Shown here: positions 45,578 through 57,636 of the stretch, in pieces
How positions within the stretch are numbered: position 1 is the stretch's first letter
How the letters are laid out: the number at the start of each line of letters is the position of its first letter
Made by a program: the position numbers and the translations under genes
The notes under the pieces: model-generated
The model's input: the letters and a program-made list of their open reading frames with translations, nothing else
Databases searched by the model: none
Told to the model about the DNA's origin: nothing
Assembly: GCA_001630475.1 (NCBI GenBank)
Contig: KV419400.1
Location: 1,083,938-1,147,937 of the forward strand
Origin: Sistotremastrum niveocremeum HHB9708
Lineage: Eukaryota > Basidiomycota > Agaricomycetes > Sistotremastrales > Sistotremastraceae
Reading direction: 5' to 3'
Length of the DNA: 64,000 bases

Positions 45578-46073
45578 TTCACTCCCTGAAGTTCCCCCTC
45601 CTCTCTGCAACTTCCCTTTCTTGCTCTGGCCAAATTGCCATCATGCCCGCCGCCTCCTTGTCGCTCTCCACGTTACTTTCCGTTGTCGTCTCCTCGTCGA
45701 CGAAGCTGCATGCTCGCAAGTTTCGTTCATTCGTTCTTCCCCTGCTTGACCTCTAACCATTACCTATGGTTTCCTGTCCTATCGCCCATGTGACCTTCGA
45801 CCGTCGAAAATCTTTGAAATCCCTTAATACTTTGCTCCACGCCATACCGCCCTGACCCCCGACCAACTCAACTCAGTACTTACTCCCATACGTAGCTACT
45901 TTGATCTCGTCAATGATCTGATACTGCTTCTGAGCAATATAATACATCGTTGATGTTAACTGTTAATGTGATTGTGGCAACGTACTTAGGACGATTATAA
46001 TCAATGACAATGTGTAAGATGTTGGTGTGCGATTGTATGTACGAAATTATCAAGTCTAATAAAGAAGGCGCGT
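45578..46073. other. Convergent intergenic region
   Basis: About 500 bp between the KH gene (+) and the NUFIP1-like gene (-). Probably both 3' UTRs. A possible poly(A) signal AATAAA lies near 46058 on the plus strand. Nothing else seen. Confidence -1.
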
Positions 46074-47474
46074 TTACAAAGGAGCATTGTCGATGACTTG
46101 AATTGGCTGAGACTCAGCATCTCCTGGCTTCAGCTCCACGCCTTCCAAAAAATCGTTCTCCACCAAGAAGTGGATGGCTTGGCTGAGCGTAGACACAGAA
46201 TGTCTAATCTCGGGTAGGAGAAGCTGTGCAAAGAGATTAGAGACCAATTCTCATGCATGCAAAGGGCCTTACATTCCGCAACAAAGAGTCCCGCTCAGAG
46301 AACATGTTTCGCTGACTTTTGATATGCGGTCCTACTTTACGTGGCGGGGGCTTGGTCTCTCTGACGACATCAGGTGCGCTTGGTTCTTCCGTATGAGCAG
46401 GAAGATTGTCTGGGGTGGTTACACCTTGAACTGGTAGTGGTTTCTACATTTTGTTAACATGGCTCAGACAAATGGTAATATGACGTACAGATGAGATCTC
46501 TTCCGGAGCCTCTTCATCAGAGGAATCGGTATCTTCTGCCCTTGGTTGGGTTTGCTGTGATGTCACGCGTTGGATCGGCGTCGAGGGGGTCGCAGTAGTT
46601 TCGTCTAGTACAGCTGGCTTGCGCTGCAGGCGTTGAATATCGGAGCCTCGACCTCGACCTCTACCTCTACCTCGACCACGTTGTCTCCCTTGCCCAATAT
46701 GTCCGAGCGAATGTTTTGAACCGCCATCTTGAGCATCGTCAAGTCTCCTTCTCTTCCCGTGGCGACGCAATTCTTCCATCTGGATCTCTCCACGTTCCAG
46801 AGCTTCTTTCTTCGTCGTTTCTTTTCCCTCGACTCGCGTTTTGCTGGGCCATCTCTTTTTGCGTTCAGCAATCCACTCGTCCACAGCTTCGGGAGTGTTG
46901 AGCAGTATATTTGTCCCGAACACAGTGATAGGTTTGCTTTTGACAAAAGCGTCTGAGAAGTAGTCGAACAGACAATATAAACGAAAACATACCCAATAAG
47001 ACCTGGGTCCGCATCCCAGTCTCGTTTTTGTTTCCGCTTGTCCCAGCCAGGAGGATATATGAGGTGCCTGTCCATCATGTGTATCTCTACACTCTTTGCA
47101 GAGGCTGTGAAAGAACATCCCGCCTGAGTGCATCTGACATTCCCCGGTGTTTTCCAATGGCTTTGTGAGGGAGGAGCATTATTATGCTGATTGGGTTTCG
47201 ATGGCCCCGGTGAGGCGTTGTGAATAGGTGGTGGCCTGGCGTAAGGGTCATAGGAGGATGGCCTATAGGTAGATGATATTGCGTAACCCTCAGGAGTGTA
47301 CGACAGCGCGGCCTGATGTCCTGGAGCATTTCGAGCCTGGTATGCTTGAGCATAATGTGCAGAGACAGGATTTGGAGAGGGATTTTGATAGGGATTTAGA
47401 AGAGATGACTGTAGCACGTGTGCTATCCTAGAGCCCATAGGATATTGAGAATATGGGCCATTGTTATTCGACAT
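46074..47474 (-). CDS. NUFIP1-like protein (snoRNP assembly), C2H2 zinc finger and RG repeats
   Basis: NUFIP1/Rsa1 proteins help assemble box C/D snoRNPs in the nucleus. The N-terminal exon is Tyr/Pro/Asn-rich and disordered (MSNNNGPYSQYPMGSRIAHV). A C2H2 zinc finger follows, VRCTQAGCSFTASAKSVEIH with MMDRHLIYPPGW. Two exons on is the diagnostic NUFIP1 motif, ITVFGTNILLNTPEAVDEWI and AERKKRWPS. A Lys/Glu/Arg helix and an RG stretch (GRQRGRGRGRGRGRGSD) come next. The C-terminal exon reads MFSERDSLLRNLLLPEIRHS, then STLSQAIHFLVENDFLEG, and stops at 46074-46076. Fungal Rsa1 in yeast lacks the zinc finger, so this form is closer to the animal protein. Three or four introns. Confidence -1.
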
Positions 47475-47899
47475 TCAACTGGACCTGAGAATGAACGAGC
47501 TCTCAAACTCGCCCTGAACTTGAAGCTCTGACTGCTGCTCAGTGAACCTCGGATATAACGCTCCGCCGACTTCGCACATCGTTTATTTCCATGTTTGCAA
47601 GGCCACACGCAAGACACGACGTCCAAATAGCAAGAGATATTTTAAACGTTTCCCAATACCTATCAAAGAATCGACCCAGTTTTTTTTCCTCGAGTTTTCT
47701 TCAGGAACCCAACGCTTTTTGCTTTCCTAGCACGCTCAGTAGTACATATGCTCTGCTAGTCTGATGCCTGATGAATCAATACAACGTTCAACGATACATG
47801 AGCATAATGATAGAATACTTATACAGTATGAAGCTGCAACTCCAGAATGGGGATAATGTGACACTGATTTCCGAAATCAGTTCCGTGAATGCGCGTCGC
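47475..47899. other. Intergenic region
   Basis: About 425 bp between the NUFIP1-like start and the exonuclease V stop, both on the minus strand. AT-rich near 47640-47880. Nothing recognised. Confidence -1.
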
Positions 47900-49861
47900 C
47901 TAAAACGCAAGGGCTTTCATCTCTCTCCATTCACATCCTTCCTTGTACTCGCAATGACTGTGAAAAAGTCGACATCAAAATCTGATATGGCAATACGAAA
48001 ACGAGATCACTCACTTGCATCGACCGGTGTTCTCGATGCTAACTCCTTCAGGTCCTCGCAACCCCATCCACCAATCGAGCACATTCCGGATATGTGAGGC
48101 AAGCATCTGTGGTTCATGCTGAAACTCCTTTATCCCAATGATCTCGGGGGATCCAGGTCTTCGAGGTGGAGAATGTGACTTTGAAGACAATGCGGGTGAT
48201 GCAGGCTGGTCCGATTTCTCAGAGTCCAGATCTATCGAAATAGGAGTATCGTCTGCAAGTGAATTCGGGGTGGTCTCTATGGCTGGTCCAAATGGATCTG
48301 CTATATCGGACGCCGCAAATGGGCTGAGCGTAGATTCCAATCCACCGGCTTCTCGAAGACTGGCTTCGATGGCACGCTGGAGGTCCAAGTCTTCATTCCG
48401 GACCAGTGCTTCGCCTGTGTCCAATTCAGAAGAAGTGCGCTTCCTGGAGCCTCGCTTTCGGTATATGATTTGGAGCGTTCCATCAACGCTATTGTCGCCT
48501 GCTTCTAATTGATGTATCGCCCCTCTCCAAATGTCCGTGAAATCATTCAAACAAGAGAATTGCCTTCCCTCGATAAGGCCCCCATTGCTCTCCCAAGAAA
48601 GCGCAGCAGAGTCCATGAATGCTTGCGAGAACAGAGCGGTACTGTCAAGATGCAAACGGCCCCAGATGACGTTGAAATCATAAGGGTTCGAGACAGAGAG
48701 CAAAGAATCTAAGAGTGTCTTATACATCATCACTTGGAGTCGCGATGGGAGTGTATCGCTCTCAGACGGTAGGTTCGAATACCGGCGGGTTTTGGTGTCC
48801 AGGACACGTAAACCGAACTTAAGGGGAGGCTTTAGATCTCCACTGCGCTGTGGTGAAACGCTGTTTAAAAATGTTGTGATCTTGGGTTGCGATCTATCTT
48901 GAAGCTCTGTTTGATCGTCTTTCACACTTTCGAGAGGAAAACGTTGCACTTCGTCCTGGATTACACAATTCCATATTCTTCAGGTAGTATCGTGGAAGAA
49001 ACATACGTACGACAACACCGATGACGAGCTGTTCCATGTAGATTCCAAAAACGGGAAGTTCTCGCTTTATCCAACAAAAATTAGGGGGGAAAAGAAGGCA
49101 TTTTCTTGACAAGCTTACGCAACATCCAATGCTGACGAGACTCTGCAGCCCGATGAGCATGTTGAGTAATCTATGGTGGCATTTGGTATCCGACGAATCA
49201 GTCACAAAAATAGAAGACTATACCGGAGAGCCCATTTTTCCTCATTAGTGGTGGTCTGTACCTTTACCTCCTCGGGATATATTTCTTTCTCGAGTTGTTT
49301 GTGTACGACCTTTTTCAAAATAAGAAATAATCACCAAGCTAATCGATACTACTGACCTTTCCTCCCTGCAAAGTCCGATCATTCTTGACGGCTACCTTCT
49401 GATTTACCTCAATTCGTTTGCCTTTGGTAGAGACGAAGGACGAGGGCCGTTTCTCGATATCGCGAGAACGCATTTGGGTTAGGCCATACTCGAATTGAAC
49501 CTAATTCGGAAGGTCAGCATGAGAGGCAACGGCGCGAAGGACCTCATACCTCACACCTAAGAGCAAAAAATCAGGGGCTCATTACAGGGATCGACAAGAA
49601 CAGAACTTGCCAAGTGGGTGCAGTCAGATCTGTCACAGAGAATGTCCCTCGTTTTCGATACGTTCTGAACAGATTTCTGATTTTATTGCGGTCCGTATCT
49701 CGCTCCTTGCTGTTGGAACGCTTCCGATTCGAAGCTGATATGGGTTTCTCCACAGCCACCTCGACTTTGGGCTTTGCCAAGAAGTGAGCAGAGGTCTGGT
49801 CGATAGCTAAATAGTCTTCCTGAGTGAGCTCTAGAGAGTGCGCGTCGTATTCGTCCGTCAT
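47900..49861 (-). CDS. EXO5: Exonuclease V (Dem1/Exo5 family), 4Fe-4S single-strand DNA exonuclease
   Basis: PD-(D/E)XK nuclease with an iron-sulphur cluster, acting in mitochondrial DNA maintenance in budding yeast and in nuclear repair in animals. The start MTDEYDAHSLELTQEDYLAI is followed by RNLFRTYRKRGTFSVTDLTA and PTW. A 7-nt exon (49550-49556) then supplies CE, and the next exon begins VQFEYGLTQMR. Further blocks are NQKVAVKNDRTLQGGK, VVHKQLEKEIYPEEV, RELPVFGIYMEQLVIGVVDE, and LRVLDTKTRRYSNLPS, which holds the Asp and Lys-type active site. The last exon gives GRCNHCEYKEGCEW, the C-x2-C-x5-C half of the cluster. Stop at 47900-47902. An in-frame ATG at 50021-50023 would extend the N-terminus by about 54 residues (MLLARLRRLDSIL...), possibly a mitochondrial presequence. 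Confidence -1.
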
Positions 49862-50213
49862 GGTAGATTTATGCAAGAAACGTCGAGGGCACGAGGAGCT
49901 GGACAATAAGCCTGGCGAGTCACGATACTTGTTCAGGAGAGAGTGTGTCCCATGTGTTCGGTCCCGAAGGCAGTCCAAGGTAGTGAGGATTGAATCCAGT
50001 CGTCGCAGACGAGCCAAGAGCATTCGACGCCGAGCGATGTCGTCTGGTCGAACCGTCAGAACGCAACGCTCGAACCATGGCGCCTCCGCCGGCGCCTGTG
50101 GCATTCAAGTTCCCGCCAAATATTCGGCAAGCTCATGCCTTTCTCGCACACACGGCTACGAATGTAAATCCACATATCCACATATCCTACAGATCACTGT
50201 TACAATTCCAAAC
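49862..50213. promoter_or_regulatory. Region upstream of exonuclease V, partly open in frame
   Basis: About 350 bp between the exonuclease V start and the stop of the RNF10-like gene. The exonuclease frame stays open through an ATG at 50021-50023 up to about 50104, so part of it may be coding for a longer isoform. Confidence -1.
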
Positions 50214-52270
50214 TCATCTACCACGACCACCTCCGCCACCCAGAATGACTAGTCTCCCTTTCCGACCCTTCTTCTGACCTCTGGTGGTCTGTTGCCTCTG
50301 CTCCAACTCGTGCCACGCAATGTCTATAGCAAGTTCTTCTTCACGGGCTGCGGCTATGTTTGCTAATCTGGGCTGTGTCGAGGATGGCGAAGCTCCCGAG
50401 TTTGCAGCAGACGCAAAACTGCGGTTCCCCCAAGCGCCTTCCAATGGTCGTGAAGGAGGAACGGAATTCGAAACCGGTGCATCGTCTGCATCCCCTGACG
50501 CGAAGTCCTGGAGAACAGGGACTAAATTGAGGGAGTCAAAGTCTCTGATAGCGCCTGCCTCTCTTTCCTTTTCGCGATCGCGTTCCTCCGCTCTGATCCG
50601 AGCACGTTCTTCTTTGCGGTCCTTTTCTTTCCGTTTGGCCCTCCGCGATTTCAAAGCACCCTCGAACGACTGCAAAGTCTCCTTGCTGACCACGTTTTGC
50701 AAGTCTGCCTCCACGAATAAGACATCCGCGCCTTCGGCTAGATGGGCAAGGTATTTGCAGCGTTTCCTAAGGTCTTCGTTTACCGTGCTTTCGGTAAATG
50801 ATTCCACATGGACCACGATGTCGGTGGGAAAGGCCGAATACGATGAAAAATGTGCCAAGAGAATACGAATATCCAGAGGATGGAGAAATATGGGCATGCC
50901 ATTTGAAGCTTGGTAGAAGTAATACGTCGAAGTCGAAGGCGGTGGAGGGTTCAAATTACGTCGATGTTTGGAAGGCCGAGCGCCCCCTTGCTTCGCTGGA
51001 GGATCAAAGGGAAGCTGCTTCGTTGCAAGGAATGCGTCTGGAAGATCGCCGGTGGCAGGGGGACTAGACATTTCGGTTTCGTCTTCCAGAGGTTTCCTTC
51101 GCTCTCTCAACTTCTCCAATCGGGTTATCTCATCCTTGACCTTGTCAATTTCTGCCTTCAACAGTGACGTTTCCATGCCAGAGATAAACTCCAGCTGCTC
51201 CATGACCTTGTTCTCTGCTTTCTCCACGAATAACATTCCCAAAGGATCGCCAAAACTCTCCAGAGTTCTGCGCTCAGAGGAAAGCTCCCGGAGATCCCCG
51301 GATAAGTCAGCAGTTAGCTGATCAGGAGTGCCTAGCATGAACTTGGCGAACGGTAACACATCTGGGAGAAAGTGGAACGGTGCACGGTGAGGAGCAATCA
51401 CATCAGACGGCCAAGTGGATGATTTCGGAAGTGCTAGTGTCGTTATCTGAGGCCGGAGCATGAGTCTCATGTGAAGCCGAGAGGGGGCAGGGGAAGAGGA
51501 GGAAGAAGCAGCGGAAGAAACAGGATCGATATCTGATGAATCCAATAACGTGTTCCCATCGTGCCATTTAACTGCTTTCAGTTGTCGTTCATTCACAGAA
51601 TCAAAGCAGATAGGGCAGCGCATCCACTTGTTCTGTCCTGTCGATAGATAGTGCAGGATGCATGGATAACAGAAAATCTGTTTGATAATTTAATCCAGGA
51701 TTCTGAGGAGGACTCAACGCTACTGACATGACCACATTTCGTCATCCGAGGTGCGGTCGGTTCTGATAAGCAGATAGGACAAGTAGTGAGGCCCTCCTGC
51801 CCTTCGTTATCATTTGACGATCCTGCAAAAGACAGAAGAGATTTCCGCGGAATGATGACCTGAAGAATATCGTCCCATTGAAAGTAACTGCCGATTTATA
51901 TGAGGGAAATCGGTGATGTGATATGATGAACCTTACATGTCTGGATCGGCGAAGTGGACGACATAATCGCCATTGGGCTTCATGACAAACCGATACTGAG
52001 CATTCACAAACTCTATGATTCAAAGAGTTGCATCGAGATCAGGACAAGAACAAAGGGGTAAATGAAGTAGCACTGACTCTCTTTATTCCACACTCCCTGT
52101 TGTGTCCCAACCTTTCGACTTCTCCTCAAATGCGTCGGTTGGGACTGACGAGGGGGCAGAGAAAAATTGAGAAGATGATTGATATTCAAGGTATCAGTGT
52201 CGGCCATCTTGGGATCGTCAAGGTGGACGTCCGGATGTACGGCACGCGTCTGGCCTCGACGATGGCGCAT
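50214..52270 (-). CDS. RING-finger protein, RNF10/Mag2-like
   Basis: RNF10 proteins are ubiquitin ligases acting on stalled ribosomal small subunits; yeast Mag2 is the relative. The first exon reads MRHRRGQTRAVHPDVHLDDP, then NINHLLNFSLPPRQ, the short motif of this family. Next are FVNAQYRFVMKPNGDYVVHF and YFQWDDILQVIIPRKS. The C3HC4 RING is LTTCPICLSEPTAPRMTKCG, then HIFCYPCILHYLSTG and MRCPICFDSV, split by an intron inside the CGH/IFCYPC junction. The large last exon (51623 to 50214) has a helical part (LLKAEIDKVKDEITRLEKLR), STSTYYFYQASNGMPIFLHP, LDIRILLAHFSSYSAFP, a charged RERDKE stretch, and a basic glycine-rich tail. Ligase function follows from the intact RING. The start is the first ATG in frame and a longer N-terminus is possible. 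Confidence -1.
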
Positions 52271-52611
52271 CGCAAGATGCCCAACAGAAAAATAAAGAGA
52301 AAAAGGAGACAAGCGAGTGGTTTAGTGAGCGGATAGCAGCGCAGAACGAGTCCACCGCTCCTCGCAACCGCGGGGAGGGCGAGGTCGCTGACTCCCGGCG
52401 TCATGACTCTGCTCCTTTTGCCGACCGGGCGCATCGGTGATAATCTCCGAGCTGATTATAAGGTAACGCTCTTGGTGTTACAACGTGCGCGCACGAGGAC
52501 ATCTCAAGAGCGAGTTACACTATCAAAGAGAGACACGTTTACATACATAGAATTCCATGATTGTTGGGTAGAAAATAGACTGCAACAGGAGTAGGGGGGT
52601 TATGAAAATAG
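52271..52611. other. Intergenic region
   Basis: About 340 bp between the RNF10-like start and the arrestin-like stop, both minus-strand. Probably the RNF10-like promoter. Nothing recognised. Confidence -1.
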
Positions 52612-55600
52612 CTAAGAGAGCGCTGTATGTTTGTCATGGACTCGAAAGACGCTTCCAGACTGAAGAGGAGTAGGTGTTGATACGGAGTTTCTAGACCGCT
52701 GTTCCAGTTCTGCGATGCGAGCTCGAACGGACGAGACTTTTGATCGAGTAGCATTGTATGCGCGAAGATCAGAGGCGGCCGTGGTTGAGGAATCATGAGC
52801 AGGGCGGGTGACAGGCCGAGTCTTGATATCGAATTCGGGGAGATAATCGGCGGCAGACGAACGAAATGTGTTGTTTTGGGCAGATGATTTGTGAGTGCGG
52901 AGAAGAATGGTAGAGTTCGTGGTCACGGGGTCTTCCATAACATCTAATACTTTTTGAGTCGTGAAGGGTCGTGATGCCGAGCTAGCTTGGGGATTCGTAC
53001 TTCGACCAGCAGAACCAGAGTCAAATGCCGAGGGTCTCTTAATAGGAGCCGCTAAACTTTGTTTACTGGGGACGATGTTGCCAGTAGCAGCTTCGGACTG
53101 ATATGCTTTTTCATTTGCCGGCATCATTGCGTCATCATGAGCTTCGCATTTATCGCGTGGTTGTACCTGAGGCCGCGAAGGATAAAGAATAGACCGCGCA
53201 TCATGACAAGAATCCAAGCTTGCAAGACTGTGATTCCTATCATGCCGGCATGTCGTACTCGTGTCGTGGTCTGCTGATGCCACCAAGAAATCGAGTTCAT
53301 CGTCCGATTCACAATTCATTTCCGTGGTGTGAGAGGGAGCGGCACTTTCGGTTGCTGCTGGTTGGACATCTTCCGTGATAGTTTTCTGGATCTCGGGAGA
53401 ATCGCCGTCGGGAGGGCAGTCACCCACGATCCCGTTACTGATTAAGGAATTCAGGGGAGCCAGTGGTTCGGCTGCAATTTGTTGGGCGGAACGATCGTGG
53501 TCATAGGGAGGTACGAGCATATACCCCGGGCGCGGAGTTACAGGATTGGGCAGATTATCGGCAGAGTTGGATTTGGGAAGGAGTGATTGATGTCGGAGAG
53601 TGGAGGAACCCTTGAATTCCAGATTGGGCGGTGGGTCGATAGATATGAAGTTCACGATGCGTATTGGCATGTCTGCAAGAACATCGGAAGAAAATCCCCC
53701 AAACCCTGCACTAACTCGGAGTGTGTAGGTAACCTCAAGGAGACGATCGCAAACAATGGAGAGTGCATCGGGCTTAGTCCTGCCGTCGGCTCATATCCAT
53801 AATGAAATTGTAAAAGAAACACGTACCGGTACAAGAATTGAATGATTGAAATTCGCCTCTCGGCCTGCCTCCACTCCTAACCACCATCCCTTGGCAGTGA
53901 CATGCCCCGCAATTCTTCGTTTTCCCATTTCGAGAAGCGACTGGGCGATACGTTTTGTATTAGACAAAGTTTGGCATGCATCGGAATCCCCATAGGTCTG
54001 ATCTATCCCACATGTGGAACGATCCAGGGTCGCTTTGGGTCGATATATGGTTATAGTTCTTAGCAGGATAAGAGTCAGACTCTTGACCTATAGATCAGTT
54101 TTTTTTTTTAAAAAAAACAACGCGAAGCGCCATTTTGAGTTTCGATTTGAATTGGAAAAAGACATGTTGGAAATGCGCTAACCGTTTTCTGCGTATCATT
54201 GAAAATGCGAACATCGACAAAACATTTCTGCCCGGCAATCCACGTGTGGCGTCGTAGGTTCGCGGTGAGATAGAGTTTACCGCTACCACCAAGGAACACG
54301 GATTTGGCAGTGCTCACTGTAATTGGTTGAGGCGAAGGTGCCAAAGCCAACCCTGGATCAACGTGTGGCCAAACTTCACAATCACGATAAACATGGATCG
54401 CGCTCGGCTTGTCCGGATTCACCATGCGGGCATCCTTATATTTAACGGAGCTTGGGATAAAATCAGTGATCGTGGTACGAGGCACATGCATATATGTGTA
54501 TGATGTCGCGATAATGATAAAACGTACACTCCAGCAATATATTGGATAGATATCCCTGAACGAGTAGCCAACACTCCTTTTGGGCGACCACCGACATCGT
54601 TGATGGGAATTTTGATATCGAACCGCAAGCGATGTATTCCTACCCTGGCGTCGCGGAACCCTGGGGCATCAGGGAGAGAAGCACTCTGTCCTGAGCATGC
54701 GGACGCCGTTGAAAGTGACGAGGAAAAATTATAGAATAGATGTCGATAATCACATCCGGGGATAGCTGGTTGCGATCAACGAGCGAGGCGGTAACGATGC
54801 GATGTGCATATGCAAAATTATCACAAAGAAACCGTCAGATCGAAAATTCTTTTATCACGTTTTGATCACTAACCCTCAAAGCCCAAAATTCTGATTTTCG
54901 CATCGGCCAACGCAATGATGGGTGCTCCACCGGGGAGCTTCGCCTGAGGCACTTGAATTTCGACAACGCCGCTCATTCGACCGCCCTGCACAAACACATT
55001 CCCTTCAGGGAAAATATCGACAGATAGTTTGCTGCCACAGGATGAGTCAGCGATGTCCGATCTTATCGCGAACCGTCGTTCATCAGTGGATTCTGTAGAT
55101 CGCCTATAGGGAGAATTAGCGGGTTGAGCCGCACGGTGCTAGAGTGGGAGAGGTACGTTGCATTCCCGAGTAAGGCACTCATCTCCATTTCACTCGAGCT
55201 GCTTCCAAGACCAGGTGGCTGGCTCGCGTGGCGACTCCGGAGGCTCAGTCCGGCCACTGCTGCTGATGTCTTTGTTGATTCAGAGCGAGAGGAGGTGATG
55301 ACCTTTGAGTGCCTGGGAAGCGTGCTGCCACCTGGGGTGAGAGAACCTGGGACGATGCTTGGGCCACGTTTGAATCCAGATCGCGAATGGATATCCAATA
55401 AAAGCATAGTGCCTCCGGTCTCTGCTTCGAGAAGGCCTTGCATGCCTTTGGAAGAGCGCAATGTTGGGCCTGCCAGCATTGCAAGGGGAGCCGGCGGCTG
55501 TTGTGCCAAGTTGGAGGAAGACAGGGGCCCTGTATCGTGAGCCTGAATTGGGAATGTGCTGTGTGAATTAGGTTGATCAAGGGTCAACGAGCAGTCGTCG

Positions 55601-55861
55601 TGATGCTTAGATGTGTCCGAGTATGCGCACAACCTAATCCCGAGTCCTTGTGACGCGGCAAGACGGACGGGCAGCTGCTCAGGGTCAGATTGATCGTGCA
55701 TAGGCTTCTGGTCAGCGTTGGCGATCAACTTGGGGGTTGGATCTCGCAGCCGCTCCTTCGCTTGCAACGCCCAGGGTCTGAGATGGTCAGGGTGTGGGTG
55801 TGGGTGAGACGCGTCGGTTCGTTCACGCGTCGACCAAGATCAGAGATGGCAATTTAATCAT
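52612..55861 (-). CDS. Arrestin-like (alpha-arrestin) domain protein
   Basis: Fungal alpha-arrestins link membrane cargo to ubiquitin ligases for endocytosis. The ATG at 55859-55861 gives MIKLPSLILVDA, and a 49-nt intron joins to PWALQAKERLRDPTPKLIA in frame. A long Ser-rich N-terminal part leads to the arrestin fold: VDIFPEGNVFVQGGRMSGVV, EIQVPQAKLPGGAPIIALAD, LRFDIKIPINDVGGRPKGVL, ISIQYIAG and VYRDCEVWPHVDPGLALAPS. The second sandwich follows with KLYLTANLRRHTWIAGQKCF, DVRIFNDTQKTV, VKSLTLILLRTITIYRPKAT and AKGWWLGVEAG. The last exon starts near RIVNFISIDPPPN and is a long disordered tail with a coiled coil (RARIAELEQRS), ending at 52612. Several introns, one carrying a T11A8 tract at 54099-54117. 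No PPxY motif was noticed. Confidence -1.
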
Positions 55862-56146
55862 TTCGTAGTACTATCAAATGCGAAGCTACAGCATTTCAAA
55901 CTATGACGAGATAATGGGGCAAACAACAATGCGGATGCGTAAATAATTTAGGACCCAAGAAATGGGGTAGGCAAAACAGATTAGTAGAGCGTATAAGTGA
56001 GGTGGTTGGTGCCGAAACTGTTGCGGCACAGCTCGAGTCACGTTAGGGTAGGAAGAGCAGAGAGAAAAATGATGCTTGTAAGGTATTCGTGCGTGAATGT
56101 TCGAGGCGATGATGATGTGGATGGGGGATCGGATGCGACATATGAT

Positions 56147-57331
56147 TTACCAGTGACCCAGTTCGGTGTTGTGGAAGCCGACTTCCAGCCAGGGATGGAC
56201 ACCGTCGACTTTGGGCTTCCCACAGAGACCTGCAAAGCCGACACGATCGTAGACTTTGGCGGCGGCAATGTTGTCGTGTGCAACGTAGAGGACGACGCTC
56301 TTCTTCCGCTCTTGCAAGAGGAGACTGACGGAAGCAAATTAGTAAGAGCTAGATCAAAACGGAGAGGACATGTGACGCACTGTTGGCACACACGACGGAC
56401 CAGACGTTCGGCACATCCGCGACTGCGGTACAAGGGGTTTGTGTAGACTTTGGTGATTGCTGAGACGCCATCGCTCTGACGAGTGGTTGCCACAATCGAG
56501 GCAATACCTCGGGAGCTTCCAATGTTGATTTCATGAACCCAGAGTTGACCTTGGGTAATCAGTTCGGTGGCTTCTCTAAAGGCACCTTCTTCGTCAAGAA
56601 TGAAGGGGTCCTAGGGATGGTTGAGTAACTATGGTAGGGGATGTATGCTATGATGATGGACTCACCGAAGTGGATGCAAACCCTCGACAAAGCTCTGCGA
56701 CTTCAGGAATGTCAGACTCTACGCCCTTGCGAAGCTCGTAGGAAGTGCCGGCAATCATAGTCGACCGGCGATTGCGGAAGGTCTGTCGAGTGCAGTGGGA
56801 GATGGAGGCGGCGTAGTAGGGATCTCTGACGGCAACCATGCCTGATATCGACTCCCATATTCTGACAAAGGCTTTGGTGATGGCGGAGGGGGCGAAGACG
56901 GAGTAGCTATAGTCGCGTTTAGACATAAGAATGGTACGCGTTGATGATACATACATTCGCTCTGCTGGCACCTGGCTGTAGAGCTCCGAGGCAAGGAGAT
57001 GGATGCGGGTGTTGATCCATTGCGAAGAGAGAGTAGATATGGGATGGGTGGAGAAGATGAAGACGGGGTAGGTACCGAGTGCCCAAGAGGTGCAAGACAA
57101 GACGAGATCGGGGGTGTCGTCGTCGGGGGAGGTGACGGTCATCCAGAGCTGGTCTGGGGGAGTGGGTCGGCCTTCAAGCTCTGCTCTGAGAGTCTTTTGG
57201 GCATGGGGGTAGATGACATTGGCGTCCTGCTCGTGTGCACGGAAAGCGTCCCAGAGCGACTGGGGAAAGGCAGCGGGAGAGGAGTAGGAGTGGACGGTGG
57301 GGGCAAGGGTAAGGCCAGGCATGAAGTGCAA
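56147..57331 (-). CDS. GNAT-family N-acetyltransferase
   Basis: Acetyl-CoA-dependent acetyltransferase. The start is MHFMPGLTLAPTVHSYSSP. The N-terminal half (ALRAELEGRPTPPDQLWMTV-like region, LVLSCTSWALGTYPVFIFST, INTRIHLLASELYSQVPAER) is not a standard GNAT core. The C-terminal half is: GTSYELRKGVESDIPEVAEL, QGQLWVHEINIGSSRGIASI, then motif A, AITKVYTNPLYRSRGCAERL with VRRVCQQ, and motif B, KSVVLYVAHDNIAAAKVYDR with VGFAG. The end is EVGFHNTELGHW and a stop at 56147-56149. Motif A (RSRGCAERL) fits the acetyl-CoA-binding R/Q-x-x-G-x-G/A pattern. Introns lie at about 56905-56960, 56610-56665 and 56340-56385. The acceptor substrate is unknown. Confidence -1.
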
Positions 57332-57636
57332 GTGAGCTGGGATGGAGAGCAGGACGAGTGGATGGCATCTTATAGCACTGGGATGGTAGGGATTAAGTCA
57401 GGGAATGGAGGAGAGTGGCCGGGGTCTTGGCTGGATGGAGAGTGCCGAGTTCTGGGAGCCGAGATAGCCGAATTGGGCCGGGGCGCTCTGGAAAAGAAGG
57501 AAAATAATAAAGGGAGGATCGCCGAATGGGGAGAAGGAGAGAGCTGTGCCTACGCATGGCATCAAAACATTATCGCATGGATTCGATCTCAGCTCGGCGC
57601 CGGCTACGTTCATTGTGCCACTGCGCTGTCTAATAC

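Noticed and set aside
46600-46690. Repetitive CGACCTCGACCTCTACCT stretch as a satellite
   Set aside because: It encodes the Arg-Gly repeats of the NUFIP1-like protein in frame.
48760-48785. tRNA-like GGTTCGAAT box
   Set aside because: Lies inside exonuclease V coding sequence, with no A-box or cloverleaf around it.
50076-50277. Plus-strand frame MAPPPAPVAFKFPPNIRQAH as a small gene
   Set aside because: It overlaps the end of the RNF10-like gene on the other strand, has no splice continuation and no known motif.
54099-54117. T11A8 tract as retroelement tail
   Set aside because: It sits in an arrestin-like gene intron and has no target duplication or element body next to it.
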